Source: Fontisphaera persica | Lineage (GTDB): Bacteria; Verrucomicrobiota; Verrucomicrobiia; Limisphaerales; Fontisphaeraceae | Direction: 5' to 3' | Assembly (NCBI RefSeq): GCF_024832785.1 | Contig: NZ_CP116615.1 | Location: 1,302,001 to 1,366,000 of the forward strand | Length of the DNA: 64,000 bases | In this document: piece by piece, positions 37,601-47,076 of the stretch | Layout: each line of letters begins with the position of its first letter | Position numbering within the stretch: position 1 is the first letter of the stretch | Notes under the pieces: model-generated | Database searches by the model: none | Told to the model about the DNA's origin: nothing | The model's input: the letters and a program-made list of their open reading frames with translations, nothing else | Program-made: the position numbers and the translations under genes

Positions 37601-40600
37601 TGGGGAGGGGGTCCATTCCAAGCGGCCTTCGGGAGACAAAACGGCTCCCGGTGGCGGTGTTTGAGCAAAACTATAGGTCAGGCTTTGGGCTGGCCAGTCG
37701 TCATCCGTAGCGACAATATTGATGCTTAAACTTTGATTGGCTGCGGCAGCAAACGGCCCAAGGGGGGCAAAACGTGGAGGGGAATTGGATTCCAGGACGG
37801 TCACGCGAATCGTCTGCGCATCCATCAAAGGCGGCTGCCCGTCATCGGTCACTTGGAGGGTCAGGAAATACATGCCCGGGCCTTGAACTTCCGAGGGAGT
37901 CCAGCTTAAAAGCCCGTTGGTCGAGTTAAAATGCACCCCTGTCGGTGAGCCGGGCCCCAGGGAAAATCTCAAGGTCTGCGGAGGCAAATCACCATCTGTG
38001 GCTGCCGCCAAGAGGGCGAAAATTTGCCCCTCATAAATAACATAATCTCCCCCGCCCAGGACGAGTTGCGGCGCACTGTTTACTTTCTCAACAGTCACCA
38101 GGAAAGTTTGGGTTGCAGAAAGAGAGGGAAGGCCATTGTCGCGCACCCGCACAGTGATGGAGTAAGATTGCCCCCCTTGCTGCTCGGTGGGCAGCCAGGA
38201 GAATAAACCTTCCGGGGTTAGAGTGGCCCCCGTCGGCGCGCCGGATTCCAAGGTGAAGTAAAGGGTTTGGCCGGGATCAGGGTCCTGAGCTTGCAAATTA
38301 AAGGTCAACAGGGCTCCCTCGGCCACAACAAGGTTGGCTAAGGGCGCCAGGGAGGGTGGGGCGTTGGTTACGTTAAGCCGATTCACCTGCCGTGGCGTCG
38401 GCATCTCAAAGGAAACCAGTGTGGCGGCACCATCAGGAAATCTGCCCTCACTGCGGTCAGGCGCCTGCGGTCCGAAAACCACCAGGTCCACCAGCGTGCC
38501 GTCGGGGGCGTACAACCCCAAATTTTCACCACTGGCGCTCAGGCGGAAGTTGGTGTGCAAGTCACCGCCGCTGTTTTGTTCTGGCTCGCCATCAGCCCAC
38601 ACCAATAGAAAACTTCGGGGAGGAATGATTGTCCCCTGCGGAATCCGCCACTTGAGGGGATTGGCCAAATCGTCCGTGAGATAATACCCCGACAAATCCG
38701 CCGCCGAAGTGCTTGCATTAAATAATTCAAACCAATCCTCGTAGCCGCCGTCAGCCGGGTCCACCAGGGCGCCAACATTGTCTGCCATCCATTCATTAAC
38801 AAAGACCGCCACCTCAGGATAGGCTGGATTATTGGTTGCGCCGGGGGTGGGAATGGCAAAAACCTGTCGTCTGGCAGGACGCCCATCTGGGAAAAGCCCA
38901 AAACTGCGGTCCGGCCCGGGCACACGATAATTCAGGTGGTGCACCAGATTAGTTTGCCCGCCGCTGATGCGAGCCAGGGCAACGCTGCCGGTGGGGGAAT
39001 TGAGGCGGAAGGAGGCATGCAGTTCGGTGGAGGTGCTTTCCTGTGGCTCCCCATCCATCCACACCAGCAAGAATTGTCGAGGCCCGAGGAAGGCATTGGT
39101 GGGGAATGCCCATTGCGTCAGGTTGGTAAATTGGGAAGCCAGGTAATAGCCTGATAAATTGATGGTATTGGTGCCACTATTGAAGAGTTCCAGCCACGGT
39201 TCATTCTCACCAAAACGGTCCACCATGCCAGCGGCGTTCCAAGGTTCCACCTCGTTGACCCACATGGGAGGAAACTCCGGCAGGGTGGCCAATACGGAAT
39301 TGGGAGCACCTGGAGTTGCGCGCTGCACCTGGGCGGAAGACAAGTCGGCATCGAGCCGAATCCAACTGCCGGAAAAACGAATCGTTAATGGCCCGCCGCT
39401 GGCCCCTGGCAGATACCAAAAACTCAGGGTGTAAGTTTGTCCCTGGGTGAGGCGGCTGGAGGCATCCTGCCAGATGGAGGAGTCGCGGGTGGTCCCGCCG
39501 CTGGAAGCCACCAGACGCAGGCTGGAATTGCCGGAGCGTTTTACGGCAGTACTCAGCGAGGAGGCAGCATGGTTGGCAGAGATATTCCAAGTGCCACTGA
39601 GAGAGCTTTCGAAGTCCCCATTCACCAGCAGATTCGCGCCTGCTTCCGGCGTGCTGCCGGCTACCAGTTTCAAATCGTCAATGTAACAATCTCCGGCGGT
39701 TTGCAGATACACATAGATTACGCCACTGCCGGCCACGCCACTGGCGGAAATGAAACGCCAGGCAGGAGGAGCCATCAGGTTGGTGGTCAAGGCCGTCCAA
39801 TTGGCCGCGCGCCGGTTGTCTTGCGCCGAATCGCGCAACTGCAGGGAAACTCCTTCCCGAGCTCCAATCCGCGGCCAGGGAGCCATCGCTTCGTAATACA
39901 CTTCATTTACGATGTCCCACGCATTGCTGTCTGCTCCGGGTTTTTCCAAACGAATCACCTCGCCGTCGAGGTCCAAGGTGCCGGCAAATTCACCCACCAC
40001 GGCCGGGGAGGCACCGTAGGCCGAGTTATAGGCCGCGAGGTTTTTGGTCACGACCAGGTAACTGTTGGGCTGGAGAATGGTGCCACGGGGAAAATCATAG
40101 TCCACCCCATGCAGACGCCAGCCTGAAAGATCGAAAGCATTAAGTTGGGAGCGGTTGAATATTTCCACAAATTCCGCCCCAGGCCAGGCTGGCTGGTACA
40201 TAATTTCGTTAATGAGCAGCATGGCGGCGGGGGATTCCGGCGTGCCGGTATACGTTACGGTGCGCGTAGTGGTGGCCAGCGCCTGCCCGCGACCGTCCAG
40301 CGCGGCAATCGTCAAAGTTTGTTGCCCAGGCTGCAAAGCCCAGTTGGCGGTCCAGTTGGTCACGCCTGTCCAAGTTACGGTAATGGGTGTGCCATTGACA
40401 GTGATGCTTTCGACTTCAATCGGGGCGGTTCCGGAGAGGGTCAACAAATTACGGTTGGTGACCCAATTGGTGGCCGGCAGCGAGGTGACCTGGAAACTGG
40501 CGGCGATTTGGGGGAGCACGGTGTTTTGCAGGTATTGGAGCCGTCCGCTGATGTAACTTTTTATGGCGTCCGGCGTGGAGGCGTTAATGCCATTGGCCCG

Positions 40601-43600
40601 CAAGGCATTGTACCGATGGTCGAGTATGGTATTGGAGCGGGTGGGTTGCAACGGGCCTTGCGCGGCATCCTTTATGGCCCGCCAGTAAGCCCGCGCGAAG
40701 GGGGGATGACTGAATATACGGGACAGCGGGCCGTCCGAGAAATTAAACAAGCTGTCGGTGGGGCTGCCGGAATAAAAGGCAAAATCAATGTCCCAGATGA
40801 ACATCTTCCACCTGTCCCCCTCCGGTAGATAGGTGTACATGTTTTGGCCGCCGCCGTTGCCGTAGCTGTCCCAATTGCCGACGAGTTTTTCGACAAGAAA
40901 ATGCCTCGCCCATTGGTTCACGTCTATCACGGATTCGATGGCTCGGGTATAATTCTCCCCGGTGGCGGTGGTGTTGGCCGCATCCACCAGTCGGAAGAGA
41001 TTGGTGTAATTGTTGCCCTGGTTGCCAAAGGCGCGTTTGCTCCAGGTCCACCGATAAACCGCCAATTTTTTCTGGCCACCGGTCGTGGTATAGTTGCCGA
41101 GATTGGCTCCGGCAGCCGTGAAGGCGCTCGCCTGATCATCAAACTCAAACCAAATCTGGATTTTGTGCAAATCTCCCCGGGATAAATCTGGATACCAGGT
41201 TTGCACAAATTCGCGGTTGGGCTGTTGAACATCCTCAATAGTGGGATCACCCCGGCGGTTGCCATTGACATAGAAGTGAACTGGACGCCGGTAGCAGTAA
41301 GGCAACCCCAGTTGGTAAGCAAGCCAATAGGCATGTTGTTCCCCCTGCGCGGTGCTGTCCCCTCCCCCGTTGCCAGGCCATTGCAACGTCAATTCGGCGC
41401 TGCCCAGGAGCAAATCGTCTGGTGGAAAGTTCAGGGCAAAATCGCAAAAACCTGAGATGGGCGAATTAAAACTGGGGGCGTGCCAGGGACTGCCGCTGTA
41501 TTGATTACCGGCGTTGTAGATGACTCGCGAGCCGCCATAGACAAAGGTTCCGTCCAATGGATCGTTGCTGAGCTTTTCCCTGGCCGTCCAGGTATTTATC
41601 GTTTTTTGGGTCAGCCACATCCGATAAACCCCCAACTGTCCGCTGGGCGTTGTTTCTCCCCAGCGCACCAGGCATTCCCTTTCTGGAGCACCCTCAGGGA
41701 ATTGGCGGACAGCTCCGTGCCAATCTGCCGCCACCAAGTAAAAAGCCGCCACAGCGCCCGCCGATTGCCCGGGAAGATTGGCCGAATAATAACCACTTCC
41801 ATGGTAGGTCATGGCCAGGCTGTTCCAGTTGGTGGCTGGATCCACCCGGTAACGCACAAACAACGCAGACAAGCCATCCGGGTCGAACACCCGGGCAATG
41901 ACTCGCACAGTCTGACCTCCGCTCGGGAGAACCGGACTGTGTGTTACATCCATGATGACCGGCGCTGCGTTGGTTAAAGGACGGTTGGCCCGGCCAGGGC
42001 TGCCCAAATTATTTTTGGATAAAATGTTGCCGGTGGCTTCGAGATAATTGCCTTTCAAACGCAACAGGATTTCCGGATGCCCTTTCAACCATTTCACCCG
42101 GGCGCGAAGGGTGGCGGTTTCGCCTGAATTCAGCGTGCGGGCCAGTCGGGTGCGGATGCGGTTGGCGCCGGTGTCGCCCCTGGCGCTGGCGCGCACATAG
42201 AGGCAGCCGGGGCTGGCAAAACCTTGCCCGGACTCCCAACTGGAGCGCGAATGCGTACCTTGGAAGAACCATTCGGCAGTGCCCTGGTCAAACGTGGAAT
42301 TAAGCACGATGTTGGTGCCGCCGGCGGGAATAACTTCCACATTGTCCACCAGACACTCACCCGGGCCCAGCATGAGAATATGCAGGGAGTCAGCGCTGTC
42401 CCGTCCATTATCCAACACTCCAGTATGTTCAATGGTCACCCAACCGGATTGTTGTGACTCATCAGAACTTCTCCAAGCCCCTGCCCACCAGCCATTGAGG
42501 CGCGCGTCCACCAGCTCCAAACTGCTGCCTCCGCCATCGGCCCAGGCGGGCCAGCGCCCACCGGATTGATAGCGTACTTCATGAACCGAGACATCGTATT
42601 TGGCTTCCACCACCTGCGCATTTTCGTTGGTGTACCAGAGTCGAACGGGTTTTTCTAAGCGCAGCCTGCCACCGCGATTGGAGAGGCGACCGTCATAATC
42701 GCCCACGGAATTATTAGCATTGAGGTGGGGATATCGTGCGCGCAAATAAGCGGTATTGGCCCCCACCACTAGAAGCCCCCCGGGTTGGAGCACAGTCGGC
42801 GTAGGAAAATTGAAACTCACTCCGCCGCGGATTTTCCACTTGCTGAGGTCCACAGGCGCTGATGCTGGGTTAAATAATTCAATGAATTCATCATCGCTGT
42901 TCTCTGAAATGGGATCAAACATCACCTCATGAATCACTACTTCAGGAAGGGGCGGCGCCGCGTTGGGCTGTCCAGGCGTGGGTGCGGCCAGCGTCTGATA
43001 CTCAAGCCCACCGTCCGGGCTGCGCCCCCATGAGCGGCCGCTCTCCACCCCCGGATATTTCACCGCGTCAATGACCCGGGTGCTGGCGGGGTCGCGCAAA
43101 AATATCTTGCCGCCTTCTGGATTGAGCCGCCAACCCAACTGGCTTTGCTGAACCACCAAAAATCCCATGGCCGGAATGACCACGTTGGCCGGAATGACCA
43201 GCCGGTTGGTGCCGGTTTCGTCCGTCAAAATGCAACCGGTTAGGTTCAGGGTGGTGGATGAGTAATTATATAATTCAACAAAAGGCTCAAAGCCCTCTCC
43301 TGGCCGGGCCATGACTTCGTTAATCATAATGGCCCGATAAGGGTTGCTCAAAGTAGGCTCATCAGTTCCTGGCGAACCACCGACGCGTTCGCTGGCCGCC
43401 CACGCACGGTAATCTTTGCTCCCATACGAAGGGCGCGCCAGCACCAACGAATGGCCACCGCCATCGGCTGCCACCGGCCACGGCCAATCATCGGAGTACT
43501 CCACTTCCACCAATACAGCCCCCAAATGATTCCGCAACCGCAACGTGCCCCCCTCATTTTGCAGGCGGCCACTAAAGGGGCCGTAAACACCACTAATGCC

Positions 43601-45028
43601 ATATACGGCTTGTACATCGGCTGGCACAGCGGCCACCACGATGCGGCTGTTGGCTTGAATGACCGCACCGGTGGGAAAGGTGTACTCCACGGCGCCGGTG
43701 ATACGAAACCCACCGATTTCCTCCGGCCAGGGCTGGGAATTGAGAATCTCGATGAATTCCAGGATTCTGCCGTCAGCCCGGTTGGTAGGCGCATACATGA
43801 TTTCACTAATCGCCAAAGGGCCATTGCGGGTGGTGGGGCCGGCCGGTTCACGAGCCGGCCAGCGCAAGGATGATTCCAGTGGCACAACTCCCAGACTTAC
43901 TGACCGGCTGCTGTTGGGAGCAATGGTATTGGGGGAGGTAGCCCGATCCCGCACATTATTCACGGTCACGGTCACCGTCGAAACCCCATACAACGGCGTG
44001 GTATGCAGAGCAATGGTTCGCGTATCCGGGCCGAATTGCGCCGCCAACACCTGAAAGCCGCCGCTGATGGTGTAATTGGCCGGGTTGGTCGCCGAGGCGG
44101 CCTCCAAGGGTTCGGAAAAAAGCAACGAAAGCACCTGCGGATGTCCCAGCCAGGCAACGGATTGAAAGACAGGCGGCGTGGTATCGGCCGTTACCGTGAG
44201 TGTTGCGGTAATGCTGCTGGTGCTGCCGTAGGCATTGGTAATGAAACATCGGAAAATGGAACCCGAGTCGCTCATGGCCAGCGGCCCAACGATGAGTATG
44301 GCATTGGTGGCGCCGGGGATGGCTTGACCATTTTTCTGCCATTGGAAAACCGCCCCTATGTAACGGGCCAGATTGACTGAAAAAGTGGCTGTTCCCCCTT
44401 CCACCACGGTGGCGTTTTGCGGCTGCCCCGTAATCACGGGTGGCCCTAATCCATACGGCACAGTGTAGGTTGCTGGAATGGGGTCAGCATTGTTCTGCAA
44501 AGGCTGTTGGCCGGGGATTTGCCAGGCGACAGCCAAATTGTCCCCCCCTGCCCCTTCGGCCTGCAGGGCCTCCAGGTAATAACGGCGCCCGTTGGTCAAC
44601 ACAATGCCTGCCGAGCGTTGGTTGGGCTCCTTGTTCCATTCGCGGGCGGAAGTCCACGAATTCACAGTGGCAATCAACTGCTTGTTGGCGGGGTTTTCGT
44701 CGGTACTCAGAAACAATTGCCCTTGGTCATCGCTGGAAATGTAGAAATAATAGGTGCCCGTAACTGGCGGAATGAGCAGCGCCCGCAACCGCGTGCCGTA
44801 ATAGTCGGCATACTCGCGGGGGCACTCGATAAACTGAGTCAGGATTTCCTCAAGGTCTGGACTGTTGGGATAGGTCGGCAGGCTGGTCAGGGCGGAAATG
44901 GTGCCACTGCTGACTCCGCGATAGACCTCTCGCAACACCCCATTGGTGCTTTGGCCGTAAGCGGTGTCTGTGCCCCAACATAAACCGACCACCACCGCCG
45001 CGGTCGCGAGAGCACAAAAATACTTCAT
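34643..45028 (-). CDS. Giant secreted multidomain protein: PA14, Ig, lamin-tail, CotH kinase, FG-GAP
   Basis: About 3461 residues; the ATG at 45028 is preferred over the GTG three codons upstream. Order: signal peptide (1-25), PA14-like sugar-binding domain (about 30-190), Ig-like (about 197-280), SbsA-like Ig (about 285-380), three lamin-tail domains (about 404-540, 566-690, 696-830), a CotH kinase-like region (about 1130-1500, with NWDSYGNGGGQNMYTYLP and FIWDIDFAF), a fourth lamin-tail domain (about 1606), a CBM-like module (about 1790-1890), two more lamin-tail domains (about 1919 and 2076), four or more cadherin/He_PIG-type repeats (about 2225-2700), seven FG-GAP/VCBS repeats with calcium loops such as DFNRDSKLD and DFNGDGRRD (about 2705-3055), and further cadherin-like repeats to the end. 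No C-terminal sorting signal is recognised. Such proteins are common in Verrucomicrobiota; role may be adhesion or glycan binding. Confidence 0.85.
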   Translation of the reverse strand: MKYFCALATAAVVVGLCWGTDTAYGQSTNGVLREVYRGVSSGTISALTSLPTYPNSPDLEEILTQFIECPREYADYYGTRLRALLIPPVTGTYYFYISSDDQGQLFLSTDENPANKQLIATVNSWTSAREWNKEPNQRSAGIVLTNGRRYYLEALQAEGAGGDNLAVAWQIPGQQPLQNNADPIPATYTVPYGLGPPVITGQPQNATVVEGGTATFSVNLARYIGAVFQWQKNGQAIPGATNAILIVGPLAMSDSGSIFRCFITNAYGSTSSITATLTVTADTTPPVFQSVAWLGHPQVLSLLFSEPLEAASATNPANYTISGGFQVLAAQFGPDTRTIALHTTPLYGVSTVTVTVNNVRDRATSPNTIAPNSSRSVSLGVVPLESSLRWPAREPAGPTTRNGPLAISEIMYAPTNRADGRILEFIEILNSQPWPEEIGGFRITGAVEYTFPTGAVIQANSRIVVAAVPADVQAVYGISGVYGPFSGRLQNEGGTLRLRNHLGAVLVEVEYSDDWPWPVAADGGGHSLVLARPSYGSKDYRAWAASERVGGSPGTDEPTLSNPYRAIMINEVMARPGEGFEPFVELYNYSSTTLNLTGCILTDETGTNRLVIPANVVIPAMGFLVVQQSQLGWRLNPEGGKIFLRDPASTRVIDAVKYPGVESGRSWGRSPDGGLEYQTLAAPTPGQPNAAPPLPEVVIHEVMFDPISENSDDEFIELFNPASAPVDLSKWKIRGGVSFNFPTPTVLQPGGLLVVGANTAYLRARYPHLNANNSVGDYDGRLSNRGGRLRLEKPVRLWYTNENAQVVEAKYDVSVHEVRYQSGGRWPAWADGGGSSLELVDARLNGWWAGAWRSSDESQQSGWVTIEHTGVLDNGRDSADSLHILMLGPGECLVDNVEVIPAGGTNIVLNSTFDQGTAEWFFQGTHSRSSWESGQGFASPGCLYVRASARGDTGANRIRTRLARTLNSGETATLRARVKWLKGHPEILLRLKGNYLEATGNILSKNNLGSPGRANRPLTNAAPVIMDVTHSPVLPSGGQTVRVIARVFDPDGLSALFVRYRVDPATNWNSLAMTYHGSGYYSANLPGQSAGAVAAFYLVAADWHGAVRQFPEGAPERECLVRWGETTPSGQLGVYRMWLTQKTINTWTAREKLSNDPLDGTFVYGGSRVIYNAGNQYSGSPWHAPSFNSPISGFCDFALNFPPDDLLLGSAELTLQWPGNGGGDSTAQGEQHAYWLAYQLGLPYCYRRPVHFYVNGNRRGDPTIEDVQQPNREFVQTWYPDLSRGDLHKIQIWFEFDDQASAFTAAGANLGNYTTTGGQKKLAVYRWTWSKRAFGNQGNNYTNLFRLVDAANTTATGENYTRAIESVIDVNQWARHFLVEKLVGNWDSYGNGGGQNMYTYLPEGDRWKMFIWDIDFAFYSGSPTDSLFNFSDGPLSRIFSHPPFARAYWRAIKDAAQGPLQPTRSNTILDHRYNALRANGINASTPDAIKSYISGRLQYLQNTVLPQIAASFQVTSLPATNWVTNRNLLTLSGTAPIEVESITVNGTPITVTWTGVTNWTANWALQPGQQTLTIAALDGRGQALATTTRTVTYTGTPESPAAMLLINEIMYQPAWPGAEFVEIFNRSQLNAFDLSGWRLHGVDYDFPRGTILQPNSYLVVTKNLAAYNSAYGASPAVVGEFAGTLDLDGEVIRLEKPGADSNAWDIVNEVYYEAMAPWPRIGAREGVSLQLRDSAQDNRRAANWTALTTNLMAPPAWRFISASGVAGSGVIYVYLQTAGDCYIDDLKLVAGSTPEAGANLLVNGDFESSLSGTWNISANHAASSLSTAVKRSGNSSLRLVASSGGTTRDSSIWQDASSRLTQGQTYTLSFWYLPGASGGPLTIRFSGSWIRLDADLSSAQVQRATPGAPNSVLATLPEFPPMWVNEVEPWNAAGMVDRFGENEPWLELFNSGTNTINLSGYYLASQFTNLTQWAFPTNAFLGPRQFLLVWMDGEPQESTSTELHASFRLNSPTGSVALARISGGQTNLVHHLNYRVPGPDRSFGLFPDGRPARRQVFAIPTPGATNNPAYPEVAVFVNEWMADNVGALVDPADGGYEDWFELFNASTSAADLSGYYLTDDLANPLKWRIPQGTIIPPRSFLLVWADGEPEQNSGGDLHTNFRLSASGENLGLYAPDGTLVDLVVFGPQAPDRSEGRFPDGAATLVSFEMPTPRQVNRLNVTNAPPSLAPLANLVVAEGALLTFNLQAQDPDPGQTLYFTLESGAPTGATLTPEGLFSWLPTEQQGGQSYSITVRVRDNGLPSLSATQTFLVTVEKVNSAPQLVLGGGDYVIYEGQIFALLAAATDGDLPPQTLRFSLGPGSPTGVHFNSTNGLLSWTPSEVQGPGMYFLTLQVTDDGQPPLMDAQTIRVTVLESNSPPRFAPLGPFAAAANQSLSINIVATDDDWPAQSLTYSFAQTPPPGAVLSPEGRLEWTPSPAQTGQVFTIMVRAADNGTPPASATTSFTITVQGQNTAPVVALSSHQVAIVGEELVVTSRVEDAEAPPQVLTWRMTSGPSNATIETLTGVWRWQPLAQDAGRTQAVELVVSDNGLPPLSATQAFNVVVFPAQAAPALSPVARSVPERESLEFYAGPLTNGLGQTLTYVIVRAPRNGVAAVLPDNRVRYTSAGYFNGVDSFEVGYMVNGHLVRSVPVVVTVAAINDIAPYLFEFPVSFRAGPQPVAVATGDFNRDSKLDVVCANVAGNSISLLFGDGQGQLAPPVEMPVGGIITHLATGDFNRDSRLDLAIAGGRQNRISLLIGGGDGTFATPFNVSSGSNVVAVAVTDLDKDSKPDVICTHWDENTLGIHFGNGVGWIRNSVTVAVGLQPWAVLADDFNADTRPDLAVAEYGQGTVRILLGAGNGAFLSQQTYATGEGPRAMAAGDFNGDGRRDLAVIHAGDTTLTVLLNVGLGMFAALPPTWLGGSPAAVVAADINRDGLTDLVISDEVESSIKVLLGLGGGTFQNYYQDQGAFYWLPGLPGGLATGDFNKDSLTDVVAAQWGSDEVALLLNNYQPRVVPMKLTTLEDWPLEIRLRGSTGPLQFRFGAGPTNGSLVLKRPPDIYSYRPHTNANGRDVIEYYAFDGQRYSSSAKIAITILPVNDPPEVTLATNMVVAQEDAGYVTVPGFIARALGGPPSALDEQRQTVRFQLNAAQPGLFSIQPAIITGGALRFMPAKNQFGETAVTLIGRDNGPVSYGGVNASAPLQFLIRVENVNDPPALSLIPGKTIYEDQEVRWTFTVSDLESPPDNLVFNFASTNESLLPPDAMAVEGRGSERVLVARPTPNEFGRTLITLTASDGTNSASRSFSLLVYGVNDPPVLALTTNRLVFSAAMMTQTALVVDLNGCTKGPSNENTQTLRFVVANPRKDLFRIQPVISPEGILSCQPAGAVGTVEVQVYAMDSGGVSYGGQNTSEPLTLTIELRP

Positions 45029-45041
45029 GACTGTCACCCAA

Positions 45042-45051
45042 ATTTAGCACA
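45042..45051 (-). repeat. Upstream repeat, copy 1
   Basis: TGTGCTAAAT on the minus strand, just upstream of the giant-protein start codon. Second copy at 45073-45082, 31 bases away. Confidence 0.5.
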
Positions 45052-45072
45052 GGTGCTTGTTCAGTAACAGCT

Positions 45073-45082
45073 ATTTAGCACA
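45073..45082 (-). repeat. Upstream repeat, copy 2
   Basis: TGTGCTAAAT on the minus strand, 31 bases (about three helical turns) from copy 1. The spacing would place a dimeric regulator on one face of the DNA, but this may be chance. Confidence 0.45.
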
Positions 45083-45328
45083 ATTAGGACAGGCAAAAGC
45101 AATCATTTTGCGTGTCAGACAGGAAGCGACAAATGCCATGCTACGCGATGGATGCACGGGAAACCGCCCTCATCTTCACCTCAGGGGGTCATTTCTAAAT
45201 GATTTAAATAAAGAGGAATAGAGCCTTGAAGTATGAAGGTTGCCCCCCCCAATTCCTGTTATTGCCGTTGCTTCGGGATGGAGAGGGCGGACGGCAAGCG
45301 TGTTGCCGTGCGGCAACTTTTGGCCGGA

Positions 45329-45874
45329 TTATTCCAACCCTAAAATCCGGCGGCCTTCCGCGCTGATCATGGATTGATGCCAGGGGGGATCCCAAACCAC
45401 TTCAACATCAGCCTCTTCAACCCCGGGAAGGCTGAGGATTTTTTCCTGGGCATCGCGCGCAATGACCGGCCCCATGCCGCAACCAGGGGCGGTCAAGGTC
45501 ATTTTGACGGAAACCTTGCTCTGGCCGGAAGGGGTTGGTTCTATGTGTAAATCATAGACCAAGCCCAAGTCCACTATGTTCACCGGTATTTCCGGGTCAT
45601 AACAGGTTTTCAGGACCTGCCATACTGCCTCCTCCGTAAGCGGCCCGGAAGCCTCCATCGCGGGGGCGGCACTTGCCCCTCCCTCAACGCCCAAGGCATC
45701 GGCGTCCTTGGCGGCAATGCGAAACAAACCGTGGGGTGTGTACACGGTATAGGTGCCACCGAGGGTCTGGGTGATTTGCACCTGGGTGCCCTTGGCCAGC
45801 ACCGCCCGTTCGCCGGAAGGTATCTGCACGGCCTCGCAGTCGCGCCTTAATTCCATGGTCGTTCCGTATTCCAT
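45329..45874 (-). CDS. sufT: SufT-type iron-sulfur cluster assembly protein (DUF59/MIP18 family)
   Basis: A 181-residue protein with a C-terminal MIP18/DUF59 domain (about residues 78-181: VWQVLKTCYDPEIPVNIVDLGLVYDLHIE, TLTAPGCGMGPVIARDAQEKI). The N-terminal 75 residues form the extra SufT domain (IPSGERAVLAKGTQVQITQTLGGTYTVYT). SufT helps Fe-S cluster maturation under high demand. The conserved Cys in APGCGM is present. No suf operon is adjacent. It is followed on the same strand by the giant-protein gene and preceded by an AI-2E family gene; gaps of 300 and 64 bases make a shared transcript with the latter possible. Confidence 0.88.
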   Translation of the reverse strand: MEYGTTMELRRDCEAVQIPSGERAVLAKGTQVQITQTLGGTYTVYTPHGLFRIAAKDADALGVEGGASAAPAMEASGPLTEEAVWQVLKTCYDPEIPVNIVDLGLVYDLHIEPTPSGQSKVSVKMTLTAPGCGMGPVIARDAQEKILSLPGVEEADVEVVWDPPWHQSMISAEGRRILGLE

Positions 45875-45938
45875 AAGCCATTTCCTAACTCAACAAACTA
45901 GCTCAACCCGGTCTGGGGCGCCATTGATTTTGTGTGTC

Positions 45939-47006
45939 TTAAGGCGTTGCGCCCGAGGTGGGCAACGGGGTGTCGTTTATGGACTCGCCTCCCTGGGCTG
46001 GCTCCCTCTGGGTGGGCGTATGGGGGGAAATGGAGCCATCCAAATCCGAGATTTTGGAGCGGCTGGCCTCGACTTTGATGTAATGCAAGACTACGGGGGC
46101 CAGGATCATACCGGGAATGCCCATCAATTGCTCGCCCAACACCAACCCCAAGAGGGTCAGCCACATGGGGTTTTTAATGCGTTCGCCAATGATTTTGCTG
46201 TTCAGGAAATACTCCAATTTATGGATGACCACCAGGAAGGCGAGCGCAAACAAGGCCATTTGCGGCGAAATGGTGAATCCCACGCCGATAATCAAGGTGT
46301 TGCTCATCAGATTGCCGATGATGGGCAGCAACCCGCAGAGGAAGGTGAAAATCACCAGCACCGGGAGATGGGGAAAGTGGTTATAAGCCAGAAACATGGC
46401 GGTCAGCGCGGTGTTAATGGCTGAAATGACGATTTGCGCGCCAATCACCGTGGCAAAGCTGCGGTAAAAAGTTTTGAAACGCTGACCCAATTCACGACTG
46501 ACCAGGGCATAGAGGCTGTCCGAAACGGCATGGGGATCACCTTCCACCTGCCACCGGGCATTGACAAACAAACTCGCTGCCACCACCAGCCCGATGATCA
46601 GGGATGCAATTTCAAACAAGACACGGCGCACATAAACCCCGACATTGGCAAAGCGTTCCTTAATCGCTTCCACCGCCAAAGATTTAAGACTGTCATAGTC
46701 GGTAAAGGGCAGTTCGATTTCCTGTTTTTGCGCATAATCCACAATCGCCGGAATGGTTTTTTCCGCAATGGCGGGAAACGCCACAACCGCCTGGCGGGCA
46801 AAATAAAAAAGGCCGAATCCGATGATAGCCACCACCACCACGTACAAAGCCAGCGCCAGGACTTTGCTGCGGCCAAAGCTGAAGACCCGCAGGGCGAAGT
46901 AACCAAACAATGCCGTCAATACCAAGGTGGCAAGATGCAATATGCCGATAAGCAGCAGCAAGGCGGCCATTAACACATAGGAAATGCGCGCCTGTTTGGT
47001 CAGCAT
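45939..47006 (-). CDS. AI-2E family transporter (PerM/YdiK type)
   Basis: A 355-residue membrane protein with about seven transmembrane helices. LLIGILHLATLVLTALFGYFALRVF, ASLIIGLVVAASLFVNAR and the late block GLLPIIGNLMSNTLIIGVGFTISPQMAL then GIPGMILAPVVLHYIKVEA match the family. Members export autoinducer-2 or other small molecules, or act as Na+/H+ antiporters; the substrate here is unknown. The C-terminus carries a disordered tail of about 35 residues. It lies between sufT and the ETF-QO-like gene on the same strand. Confidence 0.88.
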   Translation of the reverse strand: MLTKQARISYVLMAALLLLIGILHLATLVLTALFGYFALRVFSFGRSKVLALALYVVVVAIIGFGLFYFARQAVVAFPAIAEKTIPAIVDYAQKQEIELPFTDYDSLKSLAVEAIKERFANVGVYVRRVLFEIASLIIGLVVAASLFVNARWQVEGDPHAVSDSLYALVSRELGQRFKTFYRSFATVIGAQIVISAINTALTAMFLAYNHFPHLPVLVIFTFLCGLLPIIGNLMSNTLIIGVGFTISPQMALFALAFLVVIHKLEYFLNSKIIGERIKNPMWLTLLGLVLGEQLMGIPGMILAPVVLHYIKVEASRSKISDLDGSISPHTPTQREPAQGGESINDTPLPTSGATP

Positions 47007-47076
47007 AAGTCACTCCCAAGGAAATCCCGGCCATTTTCCGAATTCATGATTCAAGCAGATCCCATAGGGAGTTTCT

